Shown here: piece after piece, positions 24,448 to 33,740 of the stretch
Position numbering within the stretch: position 1 is the stretch's first letter
How the letters are laid out: the number at the start of each line of letters is the position of its first letter
Assembly (NCBI GenBank): GCA_964498585.1
Contig: CAZCHH010000021.1
Coordinates: 1 to 49,744 of the forward strand
Source: JAAYJM01 sp964498585
GTDB lineage: Bacteria; Bacteroidota; Ignavibacteria; Kapaibacteriales; UBA2268
Direction: 5' to 3'
Length of the DNA stretch: 49,744 bases
Notes under the pieces: model-generated
What the model was told of the DNA's origin: nothing
Databases searched by the model: none
What the model saw: the letters and a program-made list of their open reading frames with translations, nothing else
Translations under genes and position numbers: made by a program

Positions 24448-26820
24448 ATGAAAAAATTTATTTTATATATTGTTTTAATGTTTTTCAGTTTAAGCACTTC
24501 TTTTTCTGAGGATTTTAAAGAATTAAAATACCATCTTATTCAATTAGAGTTAGATGAATATTGCACCATTGTGCTTCTTGCAAGTATAGGATTAGATTTT
24601 GAAGGTGCTGTCAGAGAAAAAGATGAAATTACAATTATCGTTAATGATTTTGAATTAGATATTTTAAAAAAAGAAAATTTTCCATTTACAATTATACAAA
24701 ATGATTTAGCTAATTATTACAACAGAAGAATATTAAAAAATAAAAAAAGATTTGAAAATGTAGTTCTTTCTGGCAACTTTCAGTTTGGCTCAATGGGAGG
24801 ATTTCATACATTAGAGGAAATTTATCAGAATTTTGACCAAATGAAAATACAATTTCCACTATATGTTAAAAATGCTGATACAATAGGATACAGTATAGAA
24901 AAACGTCCAATATTATCATACTGTTTTGGCAATAATAGCGATACAACTAAACCTAGTCTTTTAATAACGGCATTACATCATTCTCGCGAACCAGCAAGCT
25001 TGAGTGTTGTTCTTTATTTCCTGTGGACTTTATTAGAAATGGCTGATGCTGGAAATGAAGAAGCAATATATTTACTTCAAAACCGCAGTTTAAGAGTAAT
25101 TCCTATTGTTAATCCCGATGGGTATTATTACAATCAGGTTACTTATCCAAATGGTGGTGGTATGTGGAGGAAAAATAGAAAATTTATTTCTGATAATGTA
25201 TATGGCGTTGATATTAACCGCAATTATGGTCCTTACGATTTTTGGAATGCGAGCAATAATGGGTCATCAATTAATCCTACTCAGGAAACTTACAGAGGAA
25301 GCGAACCTTTTTCCGAACCTGAAACTAAAGCTATTGCCAATTTATTTAATAATTGTAAAATTGATTTGGCTTTGAATTTTCATACTTATGGTAACCTTAT
25401 TATATATCCCTGGTCTGCTTTAACTTACGAAACAGAAGATTCATTAATGTTTAGACATATCAGCAATTTATTTGGAAGTAAAAACCTGTATTCCAAGGGA
25501 AGAAATTTTGAAACTATTGGTTATAGCACCCGCGGCGATACAGACGATTGGATGTATTATTCCGATAACAATAAAAGTAAAACATTATCTTTCACTATCG
25601 AAGTTGGAAATAACGCTGATGGTTTCTGGCCCATTCAGGATAGAATTATTGGATTGTGTTACGATACTTTCTTTATGAATCTTCAATTTCTTTGGAGCGC
25701 CGGAGCTAACATTAGATTAACTGAATTATTTGCCGAGAATCAAATCAACTACAACACTACTTCTTTAAAAATTAAATTGCAAAATATTGGTTTATGTGAT
25801 GAAGACAAAGAAATCGTTTGTAAGATTAATCCGTTAAATAATGACTTTATATTTGATAATTCAGAAATAAGAATTCCTTCTTTAAAAGCACTTGAAGAAT
25901 ATGAGCACAGCTTTAAAGTGCTGCCTCAGAATGATTTTGAAAATGGTTGCTTTGTTGACCTTGAAGTAGCTATTTCCCAAGATGGTATTATAAGAAAAGA
26001 TACAATTAGTGTCCGATTGTTTCACTATCTTGAAACTTTCCTTTTTGATAATTCAAATTTATCTGAACAATGGGAACTATCTTCCTGGGATGTTGAAACT
26101 GATTCTACAGCTAATTGCATTATTCTTTCAGATAGTCCGTATAAAAAATATTCAAGTAATGCAAATAACTTCTTGACTTATACCAAACCTATAGAAATCA
26201 AAACAAATATAGCTACTTTAGATTTTGAAACAAAATGGCAAATTGAAGATACTTACGATTATGCAATTATTGAAATTTCAACTGATATGGGAATAAACTG
26301 GATTAATGTAAAATCTAACAATATGCTTGTTGGCTCTGGCATTAAAAATGGAAGACAGGACTCCAATACTTATGGATTTGCTGGTAATACTTCTCTTTGG
26401 ACTAAGCAATCTATTGATTTGTCTGATTATTATGGCTCTTCTTTATTGTTTAGATTTGGTGTGCTAACTGATAAAACTACTAATTTAGACGGTTGGAAAT
26501 TAAAAAATATAAGGTTACTTGAATATTACAATTATGATGTTATTTCAGTTAATGATAAAGTTAATAAATATCTAAATAAATTGTATCCAAATCCAGCAAT
26601 TAATTCTGATTATCTTTTTTTAGAAATTGAATCATTAGAACAAAGTGATTTTATTACTATTAGTATTCATAACCTCCTTGGTGAGCAAATTGTATGCTAT
26701 GAATTTTTAAATCCAATTAATTTAATCAGAATTCCGATTTCAAATCTTCAATCCGGAGTTTTTTTCATTGAAATTATTGATAAACACAGCAGAACAATAC
26801 AAAAGTTCATAAAGCAATAA
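24448..26820 (+). CDS. Secreted M14 zinc carboxypeptidase with T9SS sorting domain
   Basis: 790 residues. A signal peptide (1-20) is followed by a propeptide-like region. The M14 domain (about 115-415) shows zinc ligands H178 and E181 in ALHHSREPAS and H312 in NFHTYGN, the substrate-binding GVDINRNYGPYDFW near 253-266 and the catalytic glutamate E385 in FTIEVGN. Then come beta-rich accessory regions, one with FETKWQIEDTYDYAIIEIST and WTKQSIDLSDYYG, like the jelly-roll domains of secreted peptidases. The last 80 residues (LYPNPAI... SGVFFIEIID... IQKFIKQ) form a type A sorting domain used by the type IX secretion system, so the protein should cross the outer membrane and be cell-attached or released. 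It likely degrades external protein for nutrition. Confidence 0.93.
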   Translation: MKKFILYIVLMFFSLSTSFSEDFKELKYHLIQLELDEYCTIVLLASIGLDFEGAVREKDEITIIVNDFELDILKKENFPFTIIQNDLANYYNRRILKNKKRFENVVLSGNFQFGSMGGFHTLEEIYQNFDQMKIQFPLYVKNADTIGYSIEKRPILSYCFGNNSDTTKPSLLITALHHSREPASLSVVLYFLWTLLEMADAGNEEAIYLLQNRSLRVIPIVNPDGYYYNQVTYPNGGGMWRKNRKFISDNVYGVDINRNYGPYDFWNASNNGSSINPTQETYRGSEPFSEPETKAIANLFNNCKIDLALNFHTYGNLIIYPWSALTYETEDSLMFRHISNLFGSKNLYSKGRNFETIGYSTRGDTDDWMYYSDNNKSKTLSFTIEVGNNADGFWPIQDRIIGLCYDTFFMNLQFLWSAGANIRLTELFAENQINYNTTSLKIKLQNIGLCDEDKEIVCKINPLNNDFIFDNSEIRIPSLKALEEYEHSFKVLPQNDFENGCFVDLEVAISQDGIIRKDTISVRLFHYLETFLFDNSNLSEQWELSSWDVETDSTANCIILSDSPYKKYSSNANNFLTYTKPIEIKTNIATLDFETKWQIEDTYDYAIIEISTDMGINWINVKSNNMLVGSGIKNGRQDSNTYGFAGNTSLWTKQSIDLSDYYGSSLLFRFGVLTDKTTNLDGWKLKNIRLLEYYNYDVISVNDKVNKYLNKLYPNPAINSDYLFLEIESLEQSDFITISIHNLLGEQIVCYEFLNPINLIRIPISNLQSGVFFIEIIDKHSRTIQKFIKQ

Positions 26821-26838
26821 ACTCAGAAATTTTTTATT

Positions 26839-27357
26839 TTAGTTAGTTGGTTTGGATTTCTGAATTTTAAACATCTTTATTATATAATATATAAATGGTG
26901 AAATAATTATAAATAATATAAATAAAATTACTAATTGAACGCTATATTTGTTAATTCCACTTATTGATTGGATTACAATATAAAATATCAAAATGAATGA
27001 AACTAAGATAGAAAGTTTTAAAATCCTAATTAATCTTGTTGCCAATCGATACTGAGCTTCAGCATTTTCTTCAGTTATTTTTACAGGATAATTAAAAATA
27101 TGTGGATATTTGTTTATCCAACTTAAAAATATAAAAATAATTGTTGAAAAAGCTGGTAATAAAAAAATTGTTAACTTACTTCCATAATTATCAATTTCAC
27201 CTTTCGCATTAAAATGAGTCGGAATAATATCTGGTAAACTGAAATAACCAATTATCACACAAATCCAGAAAAAAATGAAAAACAACCACGCTATTGATTC
27301 TAAAACCCAGTCTGTTTTTGTTAAACTAATTCTAATTTTTGGTAAATTCTGCCTCAT
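26839..27357 (-). CDS. DUF1648 membrane protein
   Basis: 172 residues with four likely membrane helices (about 20-40, 62-80, 112-132 and 140-162). YFSLPDIIPTHFNAKGEIDN near residues 40-58 is the motif of DUF1648, seen at the N-terminus of SdpI-type immunity proteins and many small membrane proteins. The SdpI C-terminal domain is not recognisable, so immunity function should not be assumed. It converges on the carboxypeptidase gene with only 18 bp between the stop codons. Confidence 0.8.
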   Translation of the reverse strand: MRQNLPKIRISLTKTDWVLESIAWLFFIFFWICVIIGYFSLPDIIPTHFNAKGEIDNYGSKLTIFLLPAFSTIIFIFLSWINKYPHIFNYPVKITEENAEAQYRLATRLIRILKLSILVSFILIFYIVIQSISGINKYSVQLVILFILFIIISPFIYYIIKMFKIQKSKPTN

Positions 27358-27479
27358 AGCATTACTATTATATTTTTAATAAATTTTTTGCAAATTTAAT
27401 AATTTTGTTGAAATTATTTTTAGTTAAAATTAATATACCAGACCACTAGTGCTTCTCCACATAAATTATATATACTAAT

Positions 27480-27704
27480 CTTGTCATTCTGAATCCCACG
27501 ATAAAGCAAATGCTTTATTATAATGAAGATGACATCACTTAACACTGTCATTCTGACTGATGACAGAATCCATTTTATTATTGTTCAAAGCTATTCAATT
27601 TTAACAATTTCATTGAAGCATTTGGGCTTGCCCAAATGTAACTAACAAGTGAGCAAGCTCAATTGCTTTCCAAGATGGATTCTGGCATACGCCAGAATGA
27701 CAAG
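27480..27704. repeat. Dispersed palindromic element, family C, full copy
   Basis: A 225-bp element bounded by CTTGTCATTCTG (27480-27491) and CAGAATGACAAG (27693-27704). Internal blocks include AAAGCAAATGCTTTATTATA, GAAGCATTTGGGCTTGCCCA and CCAAGATGGATTCTGGCATA. The same blocks in the same order occur at 44745-44956, and a fragment opens the window. It has no coding capacity. A further partial piece (AATCACCTGATAAAGCAAAT to GATGACATC) follows at 27720-27767. Confidence 0.85.
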
Positions 27705-27889
27705 AAAAGATGTCATTGGTAATCACCTGATAAAGCAAATTCTTTATTTAAATAGAGATGACATCAGGTTTAGAAAGATTAAAAAGTTTAAAATCAGTTA
27801 AAAGTATTTGAACTCACAGTGGACAGAGTTTTGCAAACTCAAAGTACTTTTTCTACAAAATGGAAGCAACTACGTTGATATTTTTTACA

Positions 27890-27922
27890 GATGGACTCCA
27901 CTTTCCAAGCGTGGAGTCCATC
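27890..27922. terminator. Strong hairpin in accessory gap
   Basis: GATGGACTCCAC (27890-27901) and GTGGAGTCCATC (27911-27922) form a 12-bp stem with a 9-base loop, followed by TTATTTCTTTT. It has the form of an intrinsic terminator, but no gene ends just upstream, so it may be an orphan or part of a repeat. Confidence 0.5.
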
Positions 27923-27980
27923 TTATTTCTTTTATATTATGTGTTTGCATAATTTAATCCCTTGCGGGGTAGTTTGGATT

Positions 27981-28029
27981 TTTGTCTTTGAACTGTGATT
28001 TTTGTGATTTGTTTGATGAAGATGATTAA
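27981..28029 (+). repeat. Cassette-boundary repeat, copy 1
   Basis: TTTGTCTTTGAACTGTGATT, then TTTGTGATTTGTTTGATGAA and GATGATTAA. Near-identical copies in the same orientation lie at 29167-29215 and, more diverged, at 31900-31948. The rest of 28030-28356 contains GAACCTTGATTAAAAAGATT-type repeat pieces, and no gene. Confidence 0.8.
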
Positions 28030-28356
28030 TTTTTTTGTCTTGAACCTTGATTAAAAAGATTGAAAGATTACTTGATTATTCTTTTTAATATCAAGAAAAC
28101 CTTACTCTTAACCTTTCGAATGTTTCCCAAACTTCGGAAGGTTCCCAATGCAGATGTGCCACTCTTTAAAAATTGAACCTCAATCTTTTACTAGTTCTTC
28201 TCTTTCTCAAGTTCAATTTGTGAAGGAAAAACAATGCAAGAGAAATTTATTTTTAGCAATATTTTTTAGAATTAAATTATTTTATTGCTTTTTTTTCATT
28301 ATTTTTTAAATTTGCATAATTGATGAGATAATTATATTTTTATAGTTGGAACAATT

Positions 28357-28647
28357 ATGGCTTTATTTTTTGAATGGGATAATGAAAAAGCTATTAACAA
28401 TGTAAAAAAACACGGAGTAACTTTTGATGAAGCAAAATCTGTTTTCTATGATACTTTTGCATTAATATCTTTAGATGTTGAACATTCAATAACTGAAGAG
28501 AGATTTTCAATTATTGGTTATTCAAAAAGTAACAGAATATTATTTACTTCATATTCAGAAAAAAATGAAGTAATCAGAATTATTTCAGCAAGAAAAACAA
28601 CTAAAAATGAAAGGTTATTTTATGAAAAAAATATCAAAAATAATTGA
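28357..28647 (+). CDS. brnT: BrnT-family toxin
   Basis: A 96-residue protein of normal BrnT size. It shows FFEWDNEKAINNVKKHGVTF near residues 4-23, the SIIGYSKSNRILFTSYSE strand pair and IRIISARKTTKNERLFYEK near 74-92, all diagnostic of BrnT, a RelE-fold RNase that halts translation. The partner antitoxin starts inside its last codons, the usual brnT-brnA order. The pair sits between two copies of an intergenic repeat, as expected of an accessory module. Confidence 0.93.
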   Translation: MALFFEWDNEKAINNVKKHGVTFDEAKSVFYDTFALISLDVEHSITEERFSIIGYSKSNRILFTSYSEKNEVIRIISARKTTKNERLFYEKNIKNN

Positions 28648-28888
28648 TGGCGATAAAGTTACTATTTATGAAGGAAGACAAGTTGACCTTGATGATGATT
28701 TAGCTCCTGAATATGATTTAAGTAAAAGTGAGTGGAAACCTAATCCTTACGCTAAACGTTTGAGAGAACAGAAAAATAAATTAACTGTCCAGTTAGATGC
28801 GGATATTGCTCAATATTTTGAAAACTCAAGGTCTGTTAATCAATTTTTGAGAAGGCAGATAAAATTGATTCAGAAAGTAGTGATGTAG
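28622..28888 (+). CDS. brnA: BrnA-family antitoxin
   Basis: 88 residues from ATG 28622 (another ATG at 28607 would add 5), preceded by GAAAGG and overlapping brnT by 26 bp. The N-terminal half is acidic with GRQVDLDDDLAPEYDLS; the C-terminal half (KLTVQLDADIAQYF...VNQFLRRQIKL) is a ribbon-helix-helix-like DNA-binding region. BrnA neutralises BrnT and represses its own operon, so an operator is expected in front of 28357. The sequence is intact, so the system may be active. Confidence 0.9.
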   Translation: MKKISKIIDGDKVTIYEGRQVDLDDDLAPEYDLSKSEWKPNPYAKRLREQKNKLTVQLDADIAQYFENSRSVNQFLRRQIKLIQKVVM

Positions 28889-29097
28889 TTAAATTTTCTG
28901 GCTTTCTTTCTTTGTCTTAATTGCATTTTAGAAAGAAAAAACATCGTTGATGTGTTATTTTAAGAGCAAAGGAAAAACAATGAACAAATGAACAGCGTAG
29001 CTGCGATATCATCTCTACGAGATTTTTCAGATTTGTGTGTTTGCATATCTATTATGATGATGCAATTACGTTGCTGTTTTATTTTTAAATTTGTTTT

Positions 29098-29126
29098 GTA
29101 GAGACAGGTCTAAGACCTGTCTCTAC
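29098..29126. repeat. REP-like palindrome GTAGAGACA...TGTCTCTAC, copy 2
   Basis: 29 bp: GTAGAGACAGGTCT, a central A, then AGACCTGTCTCTAC. The outer nine bases on each side equal those of 5111-5138 while the centre differs. Confidence 0.75.
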
Positions 29127-29166
29127 GGGTGCATTCTTCAAGGCAGATGTGCAACACTTTGAAGGC

Positions 29167-29215
29167 TTTGTCTTTGAACTGTGATTTTTGTGATTTATAT
29201 GATGAAGATGATTAT
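29167..29215 (+). repeat. Cassette-boundary repeat, copy 2
   Basis: The same sequence as 27981-28029 with few changes (TTTATATGATGAAGATGATT at its end). It abuts the 3' end of the ankyrin gene, whose stop codon is at 29218-29220. It separates the brnTA module from the ankyrin module. Confidence 0.8.
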
Positions 29216-29217
29216 TC

Positions 29218-31833
29218 TTATGCACCTGCTTTTTTTAATATTTCTACTATTTCTTTATGCCCTTCACGTGAAGCAAACGTTAAAGCAGTATAACCTTCAT
29301 TATCTTTAGCATTAACATCAGCTTTGTACTTAATTAGAGTTTCAACTATTTCTTTATGACCTTCTCCTGAAGCAAACATTAGAGCAGTCCAGCCCTCATT
29401 ATTCTTTGCATTAACATCAGCTTTGTACTTAATTAGGGTTTCAACTATTTCTTTATACCCTTTAATTGAAGCAATTATTAATGAAGTAGCGCCATAAACA
29501 GATTTTGTATTAACATCTGCTTTGTTCTTTATTAAAATATCCACTATTTCTTTATGTCCATTTTTCGAAGCAAACATTAAAGCAGTCCAGCCAGCATTGT
29601 CTTTTGTATTAACATCAGCTTTCTTACTGATTAAAATTTCAACTATTTCTTTATGACCATCAATTGAAGCCCCTATTAACGCAGTCATACCTTCTTTTTC
29701 TTTTGTATTAACATTAGCTTTATTATTTAAAAGTATTTCAACTATTTCTTTATGACCTTTAAAAGAAGCAAACATTAAAGCAGTAAAACCTTCATTATTA
29801 AATGCATTAACATTTGCTTTGTTCTTAATAAGAATTTCAACTATATCTTTAAACCCAACAGTTGAAGCTATTATTAGTGCAGTCGAGCCAACTTTATTTT
29901 TTGCATTAACATTTGCTTTGTTCTTTATTAGTAGTTTAATTATTTCTTTTTGCCCTTCTTTTGAAGCCCACATTAAAGCAGTCAAACCTTCATTATTAAA
30001 TGTATTAACATCAGCTTTCTTACTGATTAAGATTTCAACTATTTCTTTATGGCCTTTAAATGAAGCTAACATTAAAGCAGTCTCGCCATGAATAGATTTA
30101 GCATTAACATAAGCTTTCTTACTGATTAAGATTTCTACTATTTCTTTTTTTCCAAATATTGAAGCCCACATTAAAGCAGTCAAACCTTCACTATTAAAAG
30201 CATTAACATTAGCTTTGTTTTTTATAAGTAATTCTACTATTTCTTTGTGCCCTTCGCGTGAAGCCCACATTATAGCAGAAATGCCTTCATTATCAATTGC
30301 ATTAACATTAGCATTATTTTTTATAAGTATTTCTACTATTTCTTTATATCCTTTGCCAGAAGCAAGAATTAAAGCTGTTCCGCCATTGATACTCTTTTCA
30401 TTAATTTCTGCGTTATTATTTATAAGAATTTCAACTATATCTTTAAACCCAACACTTGAAGCAATCATTATTGCAGTCGCGCCAGCTTTATTTTTCGCAT
30501 TAACATTAGCTTTGTTCTTTATTAGTAATTCAACTATTTCTTTATGACCTTCACGTGAAGCACTAATTAAAGCAGTCTCGTCATCAGCAGAATTAGCGTT
30601 AACATCAGCTTTATTATTTATTAGTAGTTCAACTATTTCTTTATATCCTTTACCAGAAGCAATTATTAAAGCAGTAAAGCCAACACTATCAATAGCATTA
30701 ACGTTAGCTTTGTTCTTTATTAAAATTTCCACTATTTCTTTATGACCTTCTTTTGAAGCCCATATTAAAGCAGTAGAACCACTATTAGCAACAGCATTAA
30801 CAACTGCATTATTTTTTATAAGTATTTCTACAATTTTTTTATGACCTTTATTTGAAGCAAACATTAAAGCAGTCGCGCCAAAATCATCTTTAGCATTAAC
30901 GTTAGCTTTGTTCTTTATTAAAATTTCCACTATTTCTTTATGACCTTCTTTTGAAGCCCATATTAACGGAGTCATACCTTCTTTATCAATATCATTTACA
31001 TTAGCATTATTTTTTATAAGTATTTCTACTATTTCTTTATGACCTTTATACGAAGCAAACATTAAAGCAGTCCAGCCAGCATTTGACTTTGCATTAATAT
31101 CAGCTTTATTACTTATTAAGATTTCCACTATTTCTTTATGTCCTTCTTTTGAAGCACACATTAAAGCAGTCCAGCCATCATTTGACTTTGCATTAATATC
31201 AGCTTTATTACTTATTAAGATTTCAACTATTTCTTTATGCCCTTCTTTTGAAGCACACATTATAGCAGTCCAGCCATCATTTGTCTTTGCATTAATATCA
31301 GCTTTATTACTTATTAAGATTTCAACTATTTCTTTATGCCCAACACTTGAAGTAATTTTTAATGCAGTTTCGCCAACTTTATTTTTTGCATTAACATCTG
31401 CTTTGTTCTTTATTAGTAATTCAACTATTTCTTTATGCCCTTTAATTGAAGCCGCCATTAAAGCAGTACAAACTTCATTACCAAATGCATTAACATTAGC
31501 ATTATTCTTTATAAGAATTTCCACTATTTCTTTATGTCCTTCAATTGAAGCTGTCATTAAAGTAGTAAAACCATTATTATCAAATGCATTAACATTAGCA
31601 TTATTCTTTATTAGTAATTCCACTATTTCTTTATGGTTTTTTTTTGAAGCCCACATTAACGCAGTCAAACCATCTTTATCTTTATAATTGACATTAGCTC
31701 CTTGTTTAATTAATATCTCTACTTTCTTTACATCGTCGCTTTTAGCAGCTTCAATAAGCCTATCATCAAAATTAGAATCGGTACAACAAAAAATAAAAAT
31801 AAGCAAAAAGATAAGCAAAAAACATTTTTTCAT
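29218..31833 (-). CDS. Ankyrin-repeat lipoprotein, 26 repeats
   Basis: 871 residues. Residues 1-17 are a signal peptide (MKKCFLLIFLLIFIFCC) with a lipobox-like end, so it is probably a lipoprotein anchored outside the cytoplasm. From residue 23 there are 25 full 33-residue ankyrin repeats plus a 24-residue final one (22 + 25 x 33 + 24 = 871). The typical unit is TALMWASKEGHKEIVEILI plus KNKANVNAKDNEG. Units 5-8 are nearly identical, and the pair at 4-5 recurs at 13-14 and 19-20, showing recent tandem and block duplication. No catalytic domain is attached. Ankyrin arrays bind proteins; the partner is unknown. A same-direction copy of one repeat lies just beyond each end of the gene. Assembly may have miscounted the repeats. 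Confidence 0.9.
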   Translation of the reverse strand: MKKCFLLIFLLIFIFCCTDSNFDDRLIEAAKSDDVKKVEILIKQGANVNYKDKDGLTALMWASKKNHKEIVELLIKNNANVNAFDNNGFTTLMTASIEGHKEIVEILIKNNANVNAFGNEVCTALMAASIKGHKEIVELLIKNKADVNAKNKVGETALKITSSVGHKEIVEILISNKADINAKTNDGWTAIMCASKEGHKEIVEILISNKADINAKSNDGWTALMCASKEGHKEIVEILISNKADINAKSNAGWTALMFASYKGHKEIVEILIKNNANVNDIDKEGMTPLIWASKEGHKEIVEILIKNKANVNAKDDFGATALMFASNKGHKKIVEILIKNNAVVNAVANSGSTALIWASKEGHKEIVEILIKNKANVNAIDSVGFTALIIASGKGYKEIVELLINNKADVNANSADDETALISASREGHKEIVELLIKNKANVNAKNKAGATAIMIASSVGFKDIVEILINNNAEINEKSINGGTALILASGKGYKEIVEILIKNNANVNAIDNEGISAIMWASREGHKEIVELLIKNKANVNAFNSEGLTALMWASIFGKKEIVEILISKKAYVNAKSIHGETALMLASFKGHKEIVEILISKKADVNTFNNEGLTALMWASKEGQKEIIKLLIKNKANVNAKNKVGSTALIIASTVGFKDIVEILIKNKANVNAFNNEGFTALMFASFKGHKEIVEILLNNKANVNTKEKEGMTALIGASIDGHKEIVEILISKKADVNTKDNAGWTALMFASKNGHKEIVDILIKNKADVNTKSVYGATSLIIASIKGYKEIVETLIKYKADVNAKNNEGWTALMFASGEGHKEIVETLIKYKADVNAKDNEGYTALTFASREGHKEIVEILKKAGA

Positions 31834-31899
31834 TTTTAGTCCTCTAAAATATTTTCTATTTCTACAAATTAAAACTTTCTTTTTTAAAATGCAAATTAT

Positions 31900-32120
31900 T
31901 TATGTCTTTAAACTGTTTTTTTTTGTTTTATTTGATGAAGATGATTAAGAAAGGAAAACATCTCTTAATCATAAAAATCAGATAAATTATAGTTCAAATA
32001 TTATCTGAACCGTGATTTACTTGATTTAATAATTGCTTGATTATCCTTTTCTTTGTTAATCAAGAAATCAAATAATCCTTTTATCAAGGTTCTGACTTCT
32101 AAAATAATGTTCAGAAGGGA
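31900..32120. repeat. Cassette-boundary repeat copy 3 plus GAACCGTGATT palindromic repeat
   Basis: 31900-31948 (TGTCTTTAAACTGTTTTTTT, then GTTTTATTTGATGAAGATGA and TTAAG) is a diverged copy of 27981-28029. From about 31995 to 32095, CTGAACCGTGATTTACTTGA, CTTGATTATCC and TTTGTTAATCAAG, and finally ATCAAGGTTCTGA form an imperfect palindrome (outer GAACC / GGTTC, inner CTTGATTA / TAATCAAG). No gene lies in 31834-32134. Confidence 0.65.
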
Positions 32121-32134
32121 AATTTCCTTTTTTA

Positions 32135-33112
32135 TTATATAATCAATTCTTGAAACATGTTGAAATCTACAGTTCTTTCATTTTCTGGAACCAATAAAGA
32201 ATTGACAAATATTTCAATGATTTTGGATTCATTTTTTTTTAATATAGTTTCATATAAAGTTGGAGAGCAAACCCAGGTTTCTATATTTAAAAGAAGAAAA
32301 TCGCTTAACCTTTTTAATTGATGCGCATAAGTTAAATCTTGAAAAGTATTAATAAAACTTTTAATTCTGGATTCAAATTTTTTAAGATAACCAATTAATA
32401 TAACTAAATAGGTAGATGTTGGTATAAGATTAAAAATTACTGCAGGAGGTAAATAATACGAATCAAACATTATATCATATTCTAAATTTTCATTATAAAC
32501 AAAAGAAAAGAAAGAAGAAGTACAAATATCTAATTTTGGATAATCAAGTTTAATAAATTTAAAATCCTTTAAAGAGTTATCATGTATATTTTTTTCTAAA
32601 ATTTCTTTATAAAATTCAATATCTTTAATTCCATATAATGTTCCATTTAATGATGAATTAAATATTTCAGGTTTATTGATTATAAATTTTATTTTATCAC
32701 TATTTATAATCCATTGAAGAAATTCTTTATTTATTTCCTTTTTCCTAAGTTCATTTAATATGCCCCTGTAAGAAAGCAACAATTGTGTATTATAATCATA
32801 ATAATCTAAATTATTTCCATCTTCTACCTTTTTAAAAATAGAATGATCATGCTTTGGACAAAAACCTTTGAAAGTAAGAGCATCATTTATACCTATTTTT
32901 TCAAATTTTGCAAAATTCTCTATGAAAATATTTGGACGACTAATTCTATACAAATGATTATTATTAGAAATTCCATTTAATATTCCATTTTTCATTAGAA
33001 TATGTGAATTAATAGCAAAATCCTTACATCCAGGATAATAACATGTTCTGTCTTTATTAAAAAATGAAATATTTTTTTTGTGAATCTCATTTAATATTTT
33101 TTTATCCATCAT
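32135..33112 (-). CDS. Unrecognised Cys/His-containing protein
   Basis: 325 residues, not assigned to a known function. CYYPGCKDFAINSHILMKNG near residues 24-43 and FKGFCPKHDHSIFKKVED near 81-98 give a C-x4-C ... NSH ... FC-x2-HD arrangement that looks like a zinc site of the HNH-endonuclease or treble-clef type. The remainder is mixed helix and strand with LLLSYRGILNELRKKE after the putative zinc site. There is no signal peptide. It lies in the accessory stretch beside the ankyrin gene, is very AT-rich and stands alone. A nuclease or defence role is possible but is inferred only from the motif and context. Confidence 0.7.
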   Translation of the reverse strand: MMDKKILNEIHKKNISFFNKDRTCYYPGCKDFAINSHILMKNGILNGISNNNHLYRISRPNIFIENFAKFEKIGINDALTFKGFCPKHDHSIFKKVEDGNNLDYYDYNTQLLLSYRGILNELRKKEINKEFLQWIINSDKIKFIINKPEIFNSSLNGTLYGIKDIEFYKEILEKNIHDNSLKDFKFIKLDYPKLDICTSSFFSFVYNENLEYDIMFDSYYLPPAVIFNLIPTSTYLVILIGYLKKFESRIKSFINTFQDLTYAHQLKRLSDFLLLNIETWVCSPTLYETILKKNESKIIEIFVNSLLVPENERTVDFNMFQELII

Positions 33113-33678
33113 ATTTTTTTATAATTTGTACCATATATTTTGAAATAAATAAATTTAACATTATTGGTGTTATCTATTCAATACTACTATCAAAAGTTGC
33201 AATGTTATATATCTACACCATATAATCTTCGTCTTTAATCGGATAATTTGTATTAAGTATATTACACTCAATAAATATATCAATACAATTTCAAATTTAC
33301 TATTAAAATATTCAAAATTATCATTATTTCAATTTTCATAAGTATTTTTATTCTAAAAAAACTTGCTTTGTTTTAAAGTTAAAATTTAGTAATAATTTTT
33401 TTTCTTAATTGAATTTTTCTTAGAATAAATATTTTTATTTTTTTAATGTCTCCTTCTCCTAATAACGACTTCTTGTTCTTTATTATTATTCTATAGTAAG
33501 GGTATTTTCCATTTATACATAAATCTTTGTCGTCGTCACCTTTTCTAAATTTTCATAAATTTAAAATGCTATTTCTCTATTTGGCTTTTCTATGCCCATT
33601 ATTTTTATATATTTATTCTGATATTTCTGTGACATTGCAAACCTAATTATTTTTCAAGAGAAAAGCAAATTTAATTTT
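33113..33678. other. AT-rich intergenic region, no gene seen
   Basis: No credible frame, RNA gene or shared repeat was found. It lies between two minus-strand genes and should hold the promoter of the gene ending at 32135. Confidence 0.5.
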
Positions 33679-33720
33679 AAAAAAAAAACTCCTTCCCAAA
33701 TTTGCACTCAAGAAGGAGTT
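33679..33720 (-). terminator. Intrinsic terminator after gltA-mdh
   Basis: AACTCCTTC (33687-33695) pairs with GAAGGAGTT (33712-33720). The poly-A run on its left is the U-tract on the minus strand. It lies 20 bp past the mdh stop codon. The loop CCAAATTTGCACTCAA resembles the hairpin at 12466-12498. Confidence 0.8.
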
Positions 33721-33740
33721 GAAAAGCGATTTAAAAACCT

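Noticed and set aside
26839..27357. SdpI-type immunity gene
   Set aside because: Only the DUF1648 motif is present; the SdpI C-terminal domain is not recognisable and no sdpC-like toxin is adjacent.
29218..31833. CRISPR-like or satellite DNA from the regular 99-bp pattern, and several open frames on the plus strand of this region
   Set aside because: The period is the 33-codon ankyrin repeat of the minus-strand gene; the plus-strand frames are its antisense shadows.
27358..33740. Complete mobile island or prophage
   Set aside because: No integrase, transposase, phage gene or attachment duplication could be found; only repeats and isolated modules.
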